Source: Chitinispirillales bacterium (GTDB lineage Bacteria > Fibrobacterota > Chitinivibrionia > Chitinivibrionales > Chitinispirillaceae). From it: a DNA stretch of 64,000 nucleotides. Both the position numbers and the translations under genes were made by a program. The DNA is taken from positions 1-64,000 of the forward strand of contig JAITFI010000045.1 of the NCBI GenBank assembly GCA_031281485.1, read 5' to 3'. Shown in pieces: positions 35,538 to 44,291 of the stretch (positions are counted from its first letter, which is position 1; each line of letters starts with the position of its first letter). Below the pieces are notes generated by a model. It was not told the DNA's origin, made no database searches, and saw nothing but the letters and a program-made list of their open reading frames with translations.

Positions 35538-37406
35538 TCAATGCACCCGTACAAATCCCTTATCCGTAACTTTCATAATTATCGCCTCCCCGTTGGCCCC
35601 CGTAACCGGATCAAAAGTTATCAGGCCTGACAAACCGCTATACTCTTTTACCGCGGCTAAGGCTTTTCTCAGCTTCGCGATATCGAAGCCGCCGGCATCG
35701 GCGGTCGCTTTTATCACCAGCATCGCGGCGTCGTAACCCATCGCGGCTATGCGGTTCGGCTCGTCGTTGTATCTGTTTTTATATGCCGAGGCAAAAGTCT
35801 GCCAACCATCGCTCGCCATGTCGGGTTGTATGCCCACCGACACAATGGCGTTGTTCGCGTAGCGCTTGCCCTCGTTTCCTGACGGGACGCGCGGGTCGCT
35901 CCAACCGCCGGTTCCGAGCATCTGGGTGCGTATGCGCCTGAACACCACCTGCGACGAGAGCTTCAGCACGTCCTCGTAATCCGAAAGCGGCATAAAGAGC
36001 CCGCCCACGGCAAGCGTGGTATCGGCATACCGCATGCTGTCGGAGACGGAGAGGCTCGTCACCCTCTGCATGAGGCCGCGCTCCGCCAATACCTCCTCCA
36101 AGCGGCGGCGGATAAGCGCCCCGCGCAGCCTGTTCAGCGTGCCGGAAAAGTCGTGGGTGCCCTCCGCAAAATACTCCTCGTAGGCCACCTCTATATTCTG
36201 CCGGCGAAGCTCGTCCTTGAAGGCGTCGGCCATCGCAAAACCGAAACCGTTCGACGGCGCGATGATCGCGAAGTCGCGGATGCTCATGTTTTCGATGGCG
36301 TACTTGGCTAACCGCTGCGCCATTGTGCCGAGCGTCACATTCATCTGGAAGATGTTCTCGCCTATAGCGGATATGCCGTCTTCGTTGGCCGTGGGGGTGA
36401 TCATCACGATATCCCTGTCTGAGAACATCGCCGCGCTCACCACCGCCGTATTCGATAATATAGGGCCTATGCACAACTGCGCCTGATCCTTTACCAGCAG
36501 ATCCTTAGACTTTCTGGCCGTCTCGACCGGGCTGCCCTTGGTGTCGTAGACAATCAACTTGATGGGGCTCTCCGCCCTCTGATTGTGCCCGTCGAGCGCC
36601 AGCTTAACCCCTTGCAGGATGAACTTCCCGATATCGGCGTCCTCGCCGGTCATCGGCGCCAGAAGTCCCACCTGAAGCGGCGGGGGGCCCTTCCTCTGTT
36701 TCTGCTGCTGCTCCTTAACAAACTGGCTCAAAAAGACCTTGACAGGCTCCGTGTAGCGCGAACGCGGGTAGGTCTCCCGAAACTCCTCCGCGCTGTTCTT
36801 AGCCCGCACAACCTGCCCCGACTCTATGAGCTTCTGTATCTCGTGAAACCGCACAATTTCAAGCAGAACCGGGTGCAGCTCCGCCCGCCCGGAGATGTTC
36901 GACAGCTCCTCGCTGCTGAGCGACCGCCCGCATACAAGTTCGGCGTTGCTTATCGTAAGATTCAAAAGATCAACCGACACGCCAAGCGAGAGCGCCGTAG
37001 AGAAGGAGGTCAGCGCCTGAACCGGACGCGCCTCCCGAGCGTTGGTCACACCCTCTAAGTAGGCTAAACGCGGCAGAAACGACGACTCCGGGAACTTCTG
37101 CCGGTACATGTCTATCAACCGATGCACCTGCGGATGCTCCTTCTTTCGGAGATACGCCTCAATGACAAGCGGCACAAGCGTGTAAGACTCCGGGTCACGC
37201 CCGTTCTTACGCAGATGCTCGCGAATCACGGCGATCACGGAGTCAACCTGATCGGCGGCGTAGAAGTCCCGGGCGCGCTTGAAAACGGGCGAGCCGGAAC
37301 CGTTTGCGGCGGACGGCGGCGTATCCGACGGCGCAGCCGACGACACGACCGCAACAGCAGTCAATAAACAGGATGCCAACAGCAATATTCTTTTTTTGAC
37401 GATCAT
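35538..37406 (-). CDS. LpoA-like protein: TPR plus type-1 binding-protein domain
   Basis: The 622-residue protein begins at ATG 37406 with GGAG upstream. A signal sequence (IVKKRILLLASCLLTAV) is followed by a helical TPR-like region (about 45-240) and a periplasmic-binding-protein domain (LQVGLLAPMTGEDADIGKFI to the end). This architecture is that of LpoA, the activator of penicillin-binding protein 1A. The LLAS-C pattern could be a lipobox, but the preceding segment is short. Its place next to ftsX and envC favours a cell-wall role over solute uptake. Confidence 0.75.
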   Translation of the reverse strand: MIVKKRILLLASCLLTAVAVVSSAAPSDTPPSAANGSGSPVFKRARDFYAADQVDSVIAVIREHLRKNGRDPESYTLVPLVIEAYLRKKEHPQVHRLIDMYRQKFPESSFLPRLAYLEGVTNAREARPVQALTSFSTALSLGVSVDLLNLTISNAELVCGRSLSSEELSNISGRAELHPVLLEIVRFHEIQKLIESGQVVRAKNSAEEFRETYPRSRYTEPVKVFLSQFVKEQQQKQRKGPPPLQVGLLAPMTGEDADIGKFILQGVKLALDGHNQRAESPIKLIVYDTKGSPVETARKSKDLLVKDQAQLCIGPILSNTAVVSAAMFSDRDIVMITPTANEDGISAIGENIFQMNVTLGTMAQRLAKYAIENMSIRDFAIIAPSNGFGFAMADAFKDELRRQNIEVAYEEYFAEGTHDFSGTLNRLRGALIRRRLEEVLAERGLMQRVTSLSVSDSMRYADTTLAVGGLFMPLSDYEDVLKLSSQVVFRRIRTQMLGTGGWSDPRVPSGNEGKRYANNAIVSVGIQPDMASDGWQTFASAYKNRYNDEPNRIAAMGYDAAMLVIKATADAGGFDIAKLRKALAAVKEYSGLSGLITFDPVTGANGEAIIMKVTDKGFVRVH

Positions 37407-37449
37407 GGCGTCTCCAAGAAAAATCATATAAAAAATCAAATTAACACTA

Positions 37450-37935
37450 TCAACCCAGCGCGTACTTCCCAAAATCCACGGTATCTATCGACCTGATATA
37501 CGCCCGGAGCCTCTCCCCTTCCGATAAGCCCGAGCCGTCCGGTTGTTTGGAGAATACGCTCTCCCGAACGAAAATAGGAGTGCCGCTGCGGGCTGCCAGC
37601 GCCACCGCGTCGCACGGGCGGCAATCGATCACCTTGATCGAAGCCCCCCCGTCGGCCCTGACGACAACGCTGGCGGAGAAGATCCCCTCCTCCGACACGT
37701 CGCTTATGACCGCCCTGTAGACGGACGCGCCCAACTGCTCCGCCACAATCCGCACCAAATCGACGGTAAGCGGCTTGTCGGGCCGCACCAGCAACGTTTG
37801 CATGGCTATGGCGTTGGCGTCGGAGTGGTCAAGAGGAATGGCGACGACGCGCCCCTCGCGATCCTTGAGAATAACCAGCGGCGTCCCCTTGGCGGTGTCT
37901 ATGGCAAGGGAGGAGATTTCAACGGGTACAAGCAT
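37450..37935 (-). CDS. Bifunctional-nuclease-family protein (DUF151)
   Basis: The 161-residue protein begins MLVPVEISSLAIDTAKGTPL and carries the DUF151 pattern: ILKDREGRVVAIPLDHSDAN, RPDKPLTVDLVRIVAEQLGA and CRPCDAVALAARSGTPIFV. BFN-family proteins have DNase/RNase activity in some organisms, but the role here is unproven. The ATG at 37935 is chosen by family length; the binding site, AGGAAGG, is 14 nt away. It is the first gene of the envelope cluster on this strand. Confidence 0.85.
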   Translation of the reverse strand: MLVPVEISSLAIDTAKGTPLVILKDREGRVVAIPLDHSDANAIAMQTLLVRPDKPLTVDLVRIVAEQLGASVYRAVISDVSEEGIFSASVVVRADGGASIKVIDCRPCDAVALAARSGTPIFVRESVFSKQPDGSGLSEGERLRAYIRSIDTVDFGKYALG

Positions 37936-38060
37936 CTTCTGATTTTTGCCCTTCCTAAAAAACTCAGGTACGAATTTGCCGACTTTGCCGACCGCTATTA
38001 CACTGAACAACGTATAAATACTTAATGTACTAATATACATCATCCGTACCCCCAAAGTCA

Positions 38061-38093
38061 AAAAAAAAAGCCCCCGCCGAAACGGGGGCCTTC
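38061..38093 (-). terminator. Intrinsic terminator of the Cys-rich gene
   Basis: On the minus strand GGCCCCCG-TTTCGG-CGGGGGC forms a G/C stem followed by a run of nine T. It ends the 38124-39413 gene. The same sequence ends the paralogue (41907-41937). Confidence 0.9.
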
Positions 38094-38123
38094 GCCAATC
38101 AATACTAAATATAATGACTTAAC

Positions 38124-39413
38124 CTACTTCACAACGCTGATCGTCGACTGCGTTACGATCTTCTTGCCGTTCTGACCCACCGCGTTGATATGCACGAAGT
38201 ACATACCGGCGGGGACGCCGACGGTTCCGAGCTTCACGGAAACCTTGCTGCTGTTCGCCTTGATGAAGGCGGTCGATATAGCCGCGCCCTTCATGTTGAT
38301 CAACTGAACCGTGCCGCTTGAGACCTTGGTCGCGGGGGTCCAGTTGACGGTTACGCGGTTTTTGGCGTAAGAGACCTTGAGACCTTTGGCGACGGACTTG
38401 TTGCCAAGGAGGTGGACGCCGACGGTCGGGGTTAACTCAGGCAAACTGGAACACTGTACATCTTCACCATAGTTATTACCCTCATTTATTCCGCTCGGTT
38501 GAGTCGCTCCCAAGTACAACGCCCCGTTAGTCTGACATTCGTTAAGCACCTGATCGCATGTTTTACCGACATTATCGCCATACTTATTATTGACGCTGTT
38601 GCAACCGGTAGGCCACTGGCAGTAAGAAAATTTACCGTCAACTTTGCAATTTTCAACCGGAGCGGTCGGATCGGTAACAGGAAGATCCGGAGCTTGGGTT
38701 AATTCCGATAAATTAGCGCACCGCACGCCCGCGCCATAGTCGTTACCCTCATTTATCCCGGCCGGCTGACTCGTTCCCAAAAACAAAGTTCCGTAATTTC
38801 GGCAATTGGCAATAACCTCTTCGCATGTTTTTCCGATATTATCAGCGCCATACTTATTATTGACGCTATTGCAGCTTGTTCCCCAATCGCAGTAAGAATA
38901 CTTGCCGTCGGTTTGGCAGTTCTCGCAAACGCCGTCGGCATTACAATTGGCCGCGGTGCCGCCACCGCTGCCGTTGCCGCTTCCATTACCGCTACCGCTT
39001 CCAGACCCACCACCCGTTCCTCCGTTACCGGGAGGCAAGTGATCCGAAGGACACGTCGTCACAACGGTACCGCCGGTGCACGACCCGCCCGGCGCGAGAT
39101 AATAACATCCCCCGTCGCCGCAACTATATTCATCCACTCCCGCCCCAACACACGGACCATAGTCACAAAATTCCCTCGTCGAAGGAGCCTCGGCCTCACA
39201 GTCGGATACAACAACCCCGGAAGAAGCGGTACACTCCGCCGCAGTCTTTTTTTCATCATAAGTACCGCCAAAACCCCAGCAATTCGCCGCACTACCATCC
39301 CACATACAGCAACCTATCGTACCATTTTGGCCAATGGTACAAGTCGCCCACGCCTGCGCCCCCAACCCAGCCAGCAGCCCAACCGCTGCCGCAGCAATCA
39401 AAAACCGTTTCAT
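38124..39413 (-). CDS. Secreted Cys-rich repeat protein with sorting-like tail, paralogue 1
   Basis: The 429-residue protein has a signal peptide (KRFLIAAAAVGLLAGLGAQA). Two Cys-rich repeats of about 80 residues lie at about 165-245 and 250-330, with SYCDWGTSCNSVNNKYG, IGKTCEEVIANC and QPAGINEGNDYG. A Gly/Ser spacer precedes them. The last 95 residues (NKSVAKGLKVSYAKNRVTVN to TISVVK) look like the tail domain that the type IX secretion machinery recognises (motif GAAISTAF, then PAGMYFVHI). This tail is near-identical to the paralogue at 40809. Confidence 0.8.
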   Translation of the reverse strand: MKRFLIAAAAVGLLAGLGAQAWATCTIGQNGTIGCCMWDGSAANCWGFGGTYDEKKTAAECTASSGVVVSDCEAEAPSTREFCDYGPCVGAGVDEYSCGDGGCYYLAPGGSCTGGTVVTTCPSDHLPPGNGGTGGGSGSGSGNGSGNGSGGGTAANCNADGVCENCQTDGKYSYCDWGTSCNSVNNKYGADNIGKTCEEVIANCRNYGTLFLGTSQPAGINEGNDYGAGVRCANLSELTQAPDLPVTDPTAPVENCKVDGKFSYCQWPTGCNSVNNKYGDNVGKTCDQVLNECQTNGALYLGATQPSGINEGNNYGEDVQCSSLPELTPTVGVHLLGNKSVAKGLKVSYAKNRVTVNWTPATKVSSGTVQLINMKGAAISTAFIKANSSKVSVKLGTVGVPAGMYFVHINAVGQNGKKIVTQSTISVVK

Positions 39414-39487
39414 ATGACACTCTCCTTTTAAAAAGTTAAATAATATGGTTAACTGGTTAATTTAAACGATACTTTAAATTACACACT
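39414..39487 (-). promoter_or_regulatory. Conserved upstream region, copy 1
   Basis: The 74 nt before paralogue 1 match those before paralogue 2 (40733-40808): AAGTGTGTAATTTAAAG at the far end, ATCGTTT, then AAGGAGAGTGTC and ATGAAACG at the start. Shared control is likely. Confidence 0.7.
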
Positions 39488-39837
39488 TCAATCCCTACCT
39501 ATATACGGGGATTAAAGCCACACTTTTACGGCGCGAACACCCTACGTACGGACTGCCGCCTCTAAGGCTCCGCCGCCGCGCCCACCACCCTTTTCAGCAT
39601 TCCGCACCCCCCTTTCCTAAGCCGCCCCCGACAGAGCAAGGGCACCGTAACCCGCCCTTCTTCATCCGCAGAAACGTGTTTTTCAGCGAATTCAGCCTCA
39701 AAAACCACAAATACGCCCCATTTGAGGGGGGCAACTATATATATAATCTAATATAGATTATGGAAAAAGTCAATAATATAGTAAAAAAAAATCTATTTCG
39801 GAGTTTTTTAGGGGGTCTTTGACTGTGCCGGAAAGGT
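39488..39837. other. Spacer with one A/T hairpin
   Basis: No gene is visible. A perfect hairpin, ATAATCTA-ATA-TAGATTAT (39743-39761), lies about 80 nt after the YoeB-type gene end and may stop its transcription or act as a binding site. Confidence 0.4.
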
Positions 39838-40179
39838 CTACGTAGGGGCGGTGGGAGGTGGGTGTTGCTTTAAATCAGGTTTTGTGTAGTTATGTCCCCA
39901 CGCACGAACCACGTAGACGATACCGTCGTAAAGATTGCCGTGTTCGTCCACTGCATTTGCGGCATTGGGCAACACCTTGTAAAGAAAACGATTCTTATGA
40001 TTAATTTGCCGAGAGCATAGACCTTTTAGGTTACCTCTAAGACGTTCAAATTTTTGAGATGGGTCGTAGGGGTCATTTTTGACGGTATCTATTATCTTGT
40101 CTAACTGCGCTTTAAATCCGGCGCTTTTACAGATTGAAACGTCTTTTTTGGCCTGCTTCGTACGTTGTATTTTATACAT
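39838..40179 (-). CDS. YoeB/Txe-type toxin
   Basis: This is a ribosome-dependent mRNA interferase of the YoeB/RelE superfamily. The 113-residue protein has MYKIQRTKQAKKDVSICKSA, then FERLRGNLKGLCSRQINHKN and FLYKVLP, and VYVVRAWGHNY with the catalytic-type His near the end. The C-terminal extension (residues about 100-113, Pro-rich) is longer than usual. I start at ATG 40179, which overlaps the antitoxin stop codon as TAATG. The gene is downstream of its antitoxin, the normal order. Confidence 0.9.
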   Translation of the reverse strand: MYKIQRTKQAKKDVSICKSAGFKAQLDKIIDTVKNDPYDPSQKFERLRGNLKGLCSRQINHKNRFLYKVLPNAANAVDEHGNLYDGIVYVVRAWGHNYTKPDLKQHPPPTAPT

Positions 40180-40448
40180 TAATCGTCCCAATCCTCATAC
40201 TCGTTTAACGGCGTTTTCATCAACTCTATTAACGATTCCGCCATACCCGGAATAGCGTTCAAATAAGCCGTAGTGTCGGGATAGTCGTCAGGATCGATGT
40301 CGTATTCCTCCGGCACGACGCCTGTTTCGTCTACCACCGGGGTCAGCACCACCCTATCGGATTCCGCAGATACTAAAACGCGCGGCGACCCTATAAATGA
40401 CAAAATGGTCTCCGGTAACGTTTGACGGTCAATTACTAATGTTGTCAT
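40179..40448 (-). CDS. Phd/YefM-like antitoxin
   Basis: The 89-residue protein has a beta-rich N-terminus (TLVIDRQTLPETILSFIGSP and VLTPVVDE) and the acidic C-terminus typical of antitoxins of YoeB-type toxins: TAYLNAIPGMAESLIELMKT followed by PLNEYEDWDD. It overlaps the toxin gene by 1 nt. GGAG lies upstream of its start. It probably represses its own operon. Confidence 0.85.
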   Translation of the reverse strand: MTTLVIDRQTLPETILSFIGSPRVLVSAESDRVVLTPVVDETGVVPEEYDIDPDDYPDTTAYLNAIPGMAESLIELMKTPLNEYEDWDD

Positions 40449-40574
40449 ATTGCGCTCCTTGCCTATAAAACGGCCTTTTGAGGGATACCGCTATTTAACG
40501 TAATATAGTTTACGCCAAATGTCAACACTTATAATAAAAAATCACTTCTGTATTTTTAGCCTTTGACTTTGATT

Positions 40575-40637
40575 TTATATATGCGGGGTTTAGCCCCGCA
40601 TATCCTATGAAGCCCCGAAGGGGCTTCGTCTAAAAAA
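40575..40637. repeat. Dispersed two-hairpin repeat family A, copy 3
   Basis: This copy has the constant ATATGCGGGG/CCCCGCATAT hairpin but a longer second hairpin, AAGCCCC-GAA-GGGGCTT. It lies between divergent genes, so it is not simply a terminator here. Confidence 0.8.
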
Positions 40638-40732
40638 GAATTTGATTTTAAAGCTTTTAAAGATTTTAAAGAATTGGCCGTATTCATATAAAATACCTAT
40701 GCTTTAACTCCTGCCGTTGGATGACAAAAAGT

Positions 40733-40808
40733 GTGTAATTTAAAGGATCGTTTTAATTAGCCAATTATCAACTATCTTATTTAAACTTTTTTTCAAGGAG
40801 AGTGTCCT
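40733..40808 (+). promoter_or_regulatory. Conserved upstream region, copy 2
   Basis: It begins with AAGTGTGTAATTTAAAG and ends with AAGGAGAGTGTCCT before the ATG, matching copy 1 (39414-39487) with few differences. Confidence 0.7.
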
Positions 40809-41876
40809 ATGAAACGTTTTTTGATTGTGGCGGCAGTGGCTGTTATGTTGACGGGGTTGGGGGCGCAGGCGGCGGATTATACTGCCTGTACCGGCGCGAC
40901 CGCGGGGTATTGCAAGTGGGATGAGTGCTATGCCATCAACACTTGTTCGGGCACCGGCTGCGGAGAAACCGGTACCGATTGCAGTGTTGAGTATCAGAAA
41001 TGCTTACAATATTCGAGTTCGCATTCTGTGTATAGCGACGCCGCCTGCTCCCAAGCCAAGGAACAAAGCGCGATTCAGGAGTGCGGTGAGTGGTGCGATT
41101 GGGGCGCGAACGGTTGTCACCCGATTAAGACAAATCCTACCGCTTCAACAGATGATCCGACAGTGACAACAACTTGTGCGGAAGCAAAAGCAAATTGCGA
41201 TGCCGGAGGGTCGGGGAGATTTGACAACGCTACTTGTTCCGGCGATCCGATAGGCGGGGCACGGGGTTGCGGTGATTATTGCGATTGGGGAGCGGGAGGT
41301 TGCTGGGAGATAAAGCCGGACACTACTTATACCACTTGCGAGGCGGCCATTGCGCACTGCGACGCCGACGGCGCGAGGTACAGTTCTTCCACTTGCACCG
41401 GTACCCAAGTCGGAGGCGAACAGTCTTGCGGCGGTTCCTGCCTATGGGAAACAGGTTGTGTTGAACTTAAGACAAATGCCAATAACACGCCGGAACCGAT
41501 ACTCACTTGCGAGGCGGCAAGGGCGAATTGCCAGTCGTTCGGGCAGTTGTTTTCTGATGGCAGCTGCCAAACCCCGGTCAGCGTTCGTTTGATCGCCAAC
41601 AAGTCCGTCGCCAAAGGTCTCAAGGTCTCCTACGCCAAAAACCGCGTAACCGTCAACTGGACCCCCGCAACCAAGGTCTCAAGCGGCACGGTTCAGCTGA
41701 TCAACATGAAGGGCGCGGCTATATCGACCGCCTTCATCAAGGCGAACAGCAGCAAGGTTTCCGTGAAACTCGGAACCGTCGGCGTCCCCGCCGGTATGTA
41801 CTTCGTGCATATCAACGCAGTGGGCCAAAACGGCAAGAAGATCGTAACGCAGTCGACGATCAGCATTGTGAAGTAG
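40809..41876 (+). CDS. Secreted Cys-rich repeat protein with sorting-like tail, paralogue 2
   Basis: The 355-residue protein has a signal peptide and repeats of about 55 residues, each carrying a CDWGA-GC or CLWETGC core and a CxEAxxxCD motif (for example CGDYCDWGAGGCWEIK). The C-terminal 95 residues are identical to paralogue 1 except for one or two positions, while the Cys-rich parts differ strongly. The upstream region and terminator are also shared. Cys-rich repeats suggest a disulphide-stabilised surface or secreted protein. A paralogue-wide role is not known. Confidence 0.8.
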   Translation: MKRFLIVAAVAVMLTGLGAQAADYTACTGATAGYCKWDECYAINTCSGTGCGETGTDCSVEYQKCLQYSSSHSVYSDAACSQAKEQSAIQECGEWCDWGANGCHPIKTNPTASTDDPTVTTTCAEAKANCDAGGSGRFDNATCSGDPIGGARGCGDYCDWGAGGCWEIKPDTTYTTCEAAIAHCDADGARYSSSTCTGTQVGGEQSCGGSCLWETGCVELKTNANNTPEPILTCEAARANCQSFGQLFSDGSCQTPVSVRLIANKSVAKGLKVSYAKNRVTVNWTPATKVSSGTVQLINMKGAAISTAFIKANSSKVSVKLGTVGVPAGMYFVHINAVGQNGKKIVTQSTISIVK

Positions 41877-41906
41877 GTTAAAGCATTTATTGGTACTGAT
41901 TGATGA

Positions 41907-41937
41907 AAGCCCCCGTTTCGGCGGGGGCTTTTTTTTC
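41907..41937 (+). terminator. Intrinsic terminator of Cys-rich paralogue 2
   Basis: AAGCCCCCG-TTTCG-GCGGGGGCTT is followed by a run of eight T. It also faces the end of the convergent gene at 41957. Confidence 0.92.
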
Positions 41938-41956
41938 GTTCTTACTTCCGGCTCGG

Positions 41957-43483
41957 CTATCTCGGCGGCTGATAGTCAGACTGCTTCATGGCCGTTAGCG
42001 TATGGATATACCGGTACCGCGTCGGCGACGGCAGCATCTTGAACATGTGGGTGTCGGCCCCGCCGAAATAGAGGAAGAGGACGGCCATACCGTAATCCAC
42101 ATCCGCCAAATATGTAATCCCGGAGGGGCTGATCTGCACATCGGGAACGCCGACGTTGCACGTCGAGGTGGGAGTGTCTCCCGTAGACATACCGCCCTCG
42201 ACCCTTGTGCACGGTATCCCCCACGGCACGTCAACGGTCTTGTCGCCGAAATAGGCGAAATAGGCGTACGCGGCGGCCCGCAACTCCTCCCTCTCTATAT
42301 AGCCGGGTTTAGCCCAAACGGAATCTTCCTTTCTGGAAGAAGAGGCGTTTAAATAGGTTTTGGCATTGAAGCCCCAGTCGCCGGACTGGGTGACCACGAG
42401 GCTGACCTCGGATATCTTGTCGCCCGTCACCTTGAGGCGGGCGCCGAGAACATACTGCTTGGGATTCTTACCCCTGGCCGTATCGGCGATAATGATCTCC
42501 GTAAAAGTGGCGCACTCCTGCACATCGATAAGGTTGCGGTGGAAATCCGGCTTGAGCGGCGTCTTCCAGAGGCCTTCGCCGAACGGAACCGCCTTGTCGT
42601 ACGTCGTCTTGCCGCCGGAGTACGTCTGTTTGGCGCTGTTGTCGTTCTCAATGTATTTGGCATTCGGGGCGAGGGGCATCAGATTGTGGTTGCCGGCCTG
42701 AAGCGCCGCCAAGTAGGCGTCCACAGCCGCCGTCAAACCATCGCGGCTGCAACCTATCCCGCCCGACGCTGTACTTTTCGGCGTAAGCGTTATATTTTGC
42801 AACTGGTTCATACCTTTCACCGGGGTGAACTCGTATGAAACGGTGTCATATCCGGTCGCTGTCGCCTTTATAGTCCAAGAAGCGGCATCCAGGCTGTTCA
42901 CCTCTTTCTTCAACCGATCGGCGGACGCCGCGTTCTCGCCGCCGAACGTAACGCTGACATTCAGGCTCCCGCCACCGTGGGCGTGGCGGGCGGTGAAGGA
43001 GCCGCCGTCTATCCCCTTAACCGATAGAACGTACGCCCCGGCCGCGATATTAGGGTGGGATATGTTGTTTACGGCGCTTGAAGCGGTCACTTTCTCGGAC
43101 ATGACACGCTTTCCGTTTACGGTATACAGCGAAACTTCCGCGCTTTTGTACGACGCCGCCGGCAAGTTCAGGGAGACCTTCCCAGCCGAGCTTTTGATCA
43201 TCGCCGGAACGCCGGCCTGACCATGCGTCCAATACGATATAGAAGAGGTCTTTGGGAGGCGGATGATCAACGTATCCGTCAGTTTGGTCGTCAGGGTGCG
43301 CGCGCCCCCGACCCCGCCCGAACCATCCGGGGGCTGTATAGATACAGTGGCGGATACGTTTACCTTGACCGGCACCTTAGCCGTGTCCAAAGACTGCGAG
43401 AACGCTCCTACCGCGATGGCCGACACGAACATTATGGCCGTGACAGCCGATTTCTTCAAGAACTGATTTTGAGCGGTACTCAT
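41957..43483 (-). CDS. Secreted DUF8021-like protein
   Basis: The 508-residue protein starts at ATG 43483 with AAGGAGGT upstream and has a signal peptide (AVTAIMFVSAIAVGAFS). The N-terminal third has a sorting-tail-like beta domain inside the chain (VSLYTVNGKRVMSEKV and GAYVLSVKGIDG). The middle and C-terminal part (about 245-430) fits a DUF8021-type fold: AAVDAYLAALQAGNHNLMPL followed by APNAKYIEN, then GEGLWKTPL, QYVLGARLKVTGDKISEVSL and CTRVEGGMSTGD. Its activity is unknown. It is convergent with paralogue 2. Confidence 0.7.
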   Translation of the reverse strand: MSTAQNQFLKKSAVTAIMFVSAIAVGAFSQSLDTAKVPVKVNVSATVSIQPPDGSGGVGGARTLTTKLTDTLIIRLPKTSSISYWTHGQAGVPAMIKSSAGKVSLNLPAASYKSAEVSLYTVNGKRVMSEKVTASSAVNNISHPNIAAGAYVLSVKGIDGGSFTARHAHGGGSLNVSVTFGGENAASADRLKKEVNSLDAASWTIKATATGYDTVSYEFTPVKGMNQLQNITLTPKSTASGGIGCSRDGLTAAVDAYLAALQAGNHNLMPLAPNAKYIENDNSAKQTYSGGKTTYDKAVPFGEGLWKTPLKPDFHRNLIDVQECATFTEIIIADTARGKNPKQYVLGARLKVTGDKISEVSLVVTQSGDWGFNAKTYLNASSSRKEDSVWAKPGYIEREELRAAAYAYFAYFGDKTVDVPWGIPCTRVEGGMSTGDTPTSTCNVGVPDVQISPSGITYLADVDYGMAVLFLYFGGADTHMFKMLPSPTRYRYIHTLTAMKQSDYQPPR

Positions 43484-43640
43484 GATAAGTACCTCCTTTT
43501 TGTGGATATATGTTGCGAGGGTATCGTAACGGCGTAATAGTGCCGCAGCGCCGTATGCTATATTATAGTAATATAATACAAAAAATGGGGGGATGTTATG
43601 TTTTTTTTGAGGCACATTACTAAATCAAAATCTTAAAAAT

Positions 43641-43740
43641 CTTTTTTAGACGAAGCCTAAAAAAGCCAAATCTTTAAAATCTTTTTTAGACGAAGCCTTC
43701 GGCTTCATAGGATATGCGGGGCTAAACCCCGCATATATAA
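43641..43740. repeat. Family A repeat, copy 4, with a truncated half copy
   Basis: A partial element (CTTTTTTAGACGAAGCC, 43641-43657) is followed by a full, inverted copy (43683-43740) with the short tip. This reads as two nested or sequential insertions. Confidence 0.75.
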
Positions 43741-43751
43741 AATCAAAAGAG

Positions 43752-43797
43752 TGTCTGAACTAGGATTGGTAGGATTTAAAGGATTATAGGATTAAAA
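43752..43797. repeat. Dispersed repeat family B, copy 6
   Basis: TGTCTGAACTAGGATTGGTA is followed by GGATTTAAAGGATTATAGGA. It is adjacent to a family A copy, as at position 1. Confidence 0.7.
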
Positions 43798-44086
43798 AGA
43801 AAAAAGCCGTTGAAGTTGATTTTAAAGATTTTGATTTAATAAGACATTGTTGCATCAATACATGCTAAAAGATATAAATATAATCACAATAATTGTCAAT
43901 AAAATCCGCCTGAAAACAATTCGCGTTTGTCAACTTATTCTCATCTGTCAATCAACAAAGTTAAATTATCATTTGTCAATTTATTATTACCCCCTCCCCC
44001 CCCTACCACAAATATACATAAACATATCGCGCCGCACAGCGTATAATTGCCTTCAATGAGGCCTAAAAAATCAAATTCTTTAATTC
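43798..44086. other. A/T-rich spacer with no recognised gene
   Basis: The 290 nt are A/T-rich with a C-run (CCCCCTCCCCCCC). An open frame at 43847-44059 has no binding site and looks accidental. Confidence 0.4.
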
Positions 44087-44144
44087 TTTTTTAGACGAAG
44101 CCTTCGGCTTCATAGGATATGCGGGGCTAAACCCCGCATATATA
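44087..44144. repeat. Dispersed two-hairpin repeat family A, copy 5
   Basis: Inverted orientation with the short AGCC/GGCT tip. It forms a head-to-head pair with copy 6 around 44292, separated by about 150 nt. Confidence 0.8.
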
Positions 44145-44188
44145 AAATCAAAGTCAAAGGCGGTGTTGACGTTGACGGTTAGTTCCCT

Positions 44189-44247
44189 TCGACTTCGCTC
44201 AGGGAACTTACGAGCGAGCAATAAGGTCGCTGAGCGAAGTCGAAGTG
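44189..44247. repeat. 16-bp inverted repeat pair
   Basis: CTTCGACTTCGCTCAG (44189-44204) and its exact reverse complement (44232-44247) flank 27 nt. The motif resembles small hairpin repeats seen in many genomes. It sits between family A copies 5 and 6. Confidence 0.75.
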
Positions 44248-44291
44248 ACCTGACGTATGATTTGCCGCCGATTTTGACTTTGACGTTGACT

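Noticed and set aside
40449-40540. Promoter of the YoeB-type pair
   Set aside because: TTGACA is present on the minus strand but no -10 lies at a proper distance; spacing to TATATT is only 12 nt.
43847-44059. 70-codon open frame in A/T-rich spacer
   Set aside because: No binding site, low-complexity product and base composition suggest chance.
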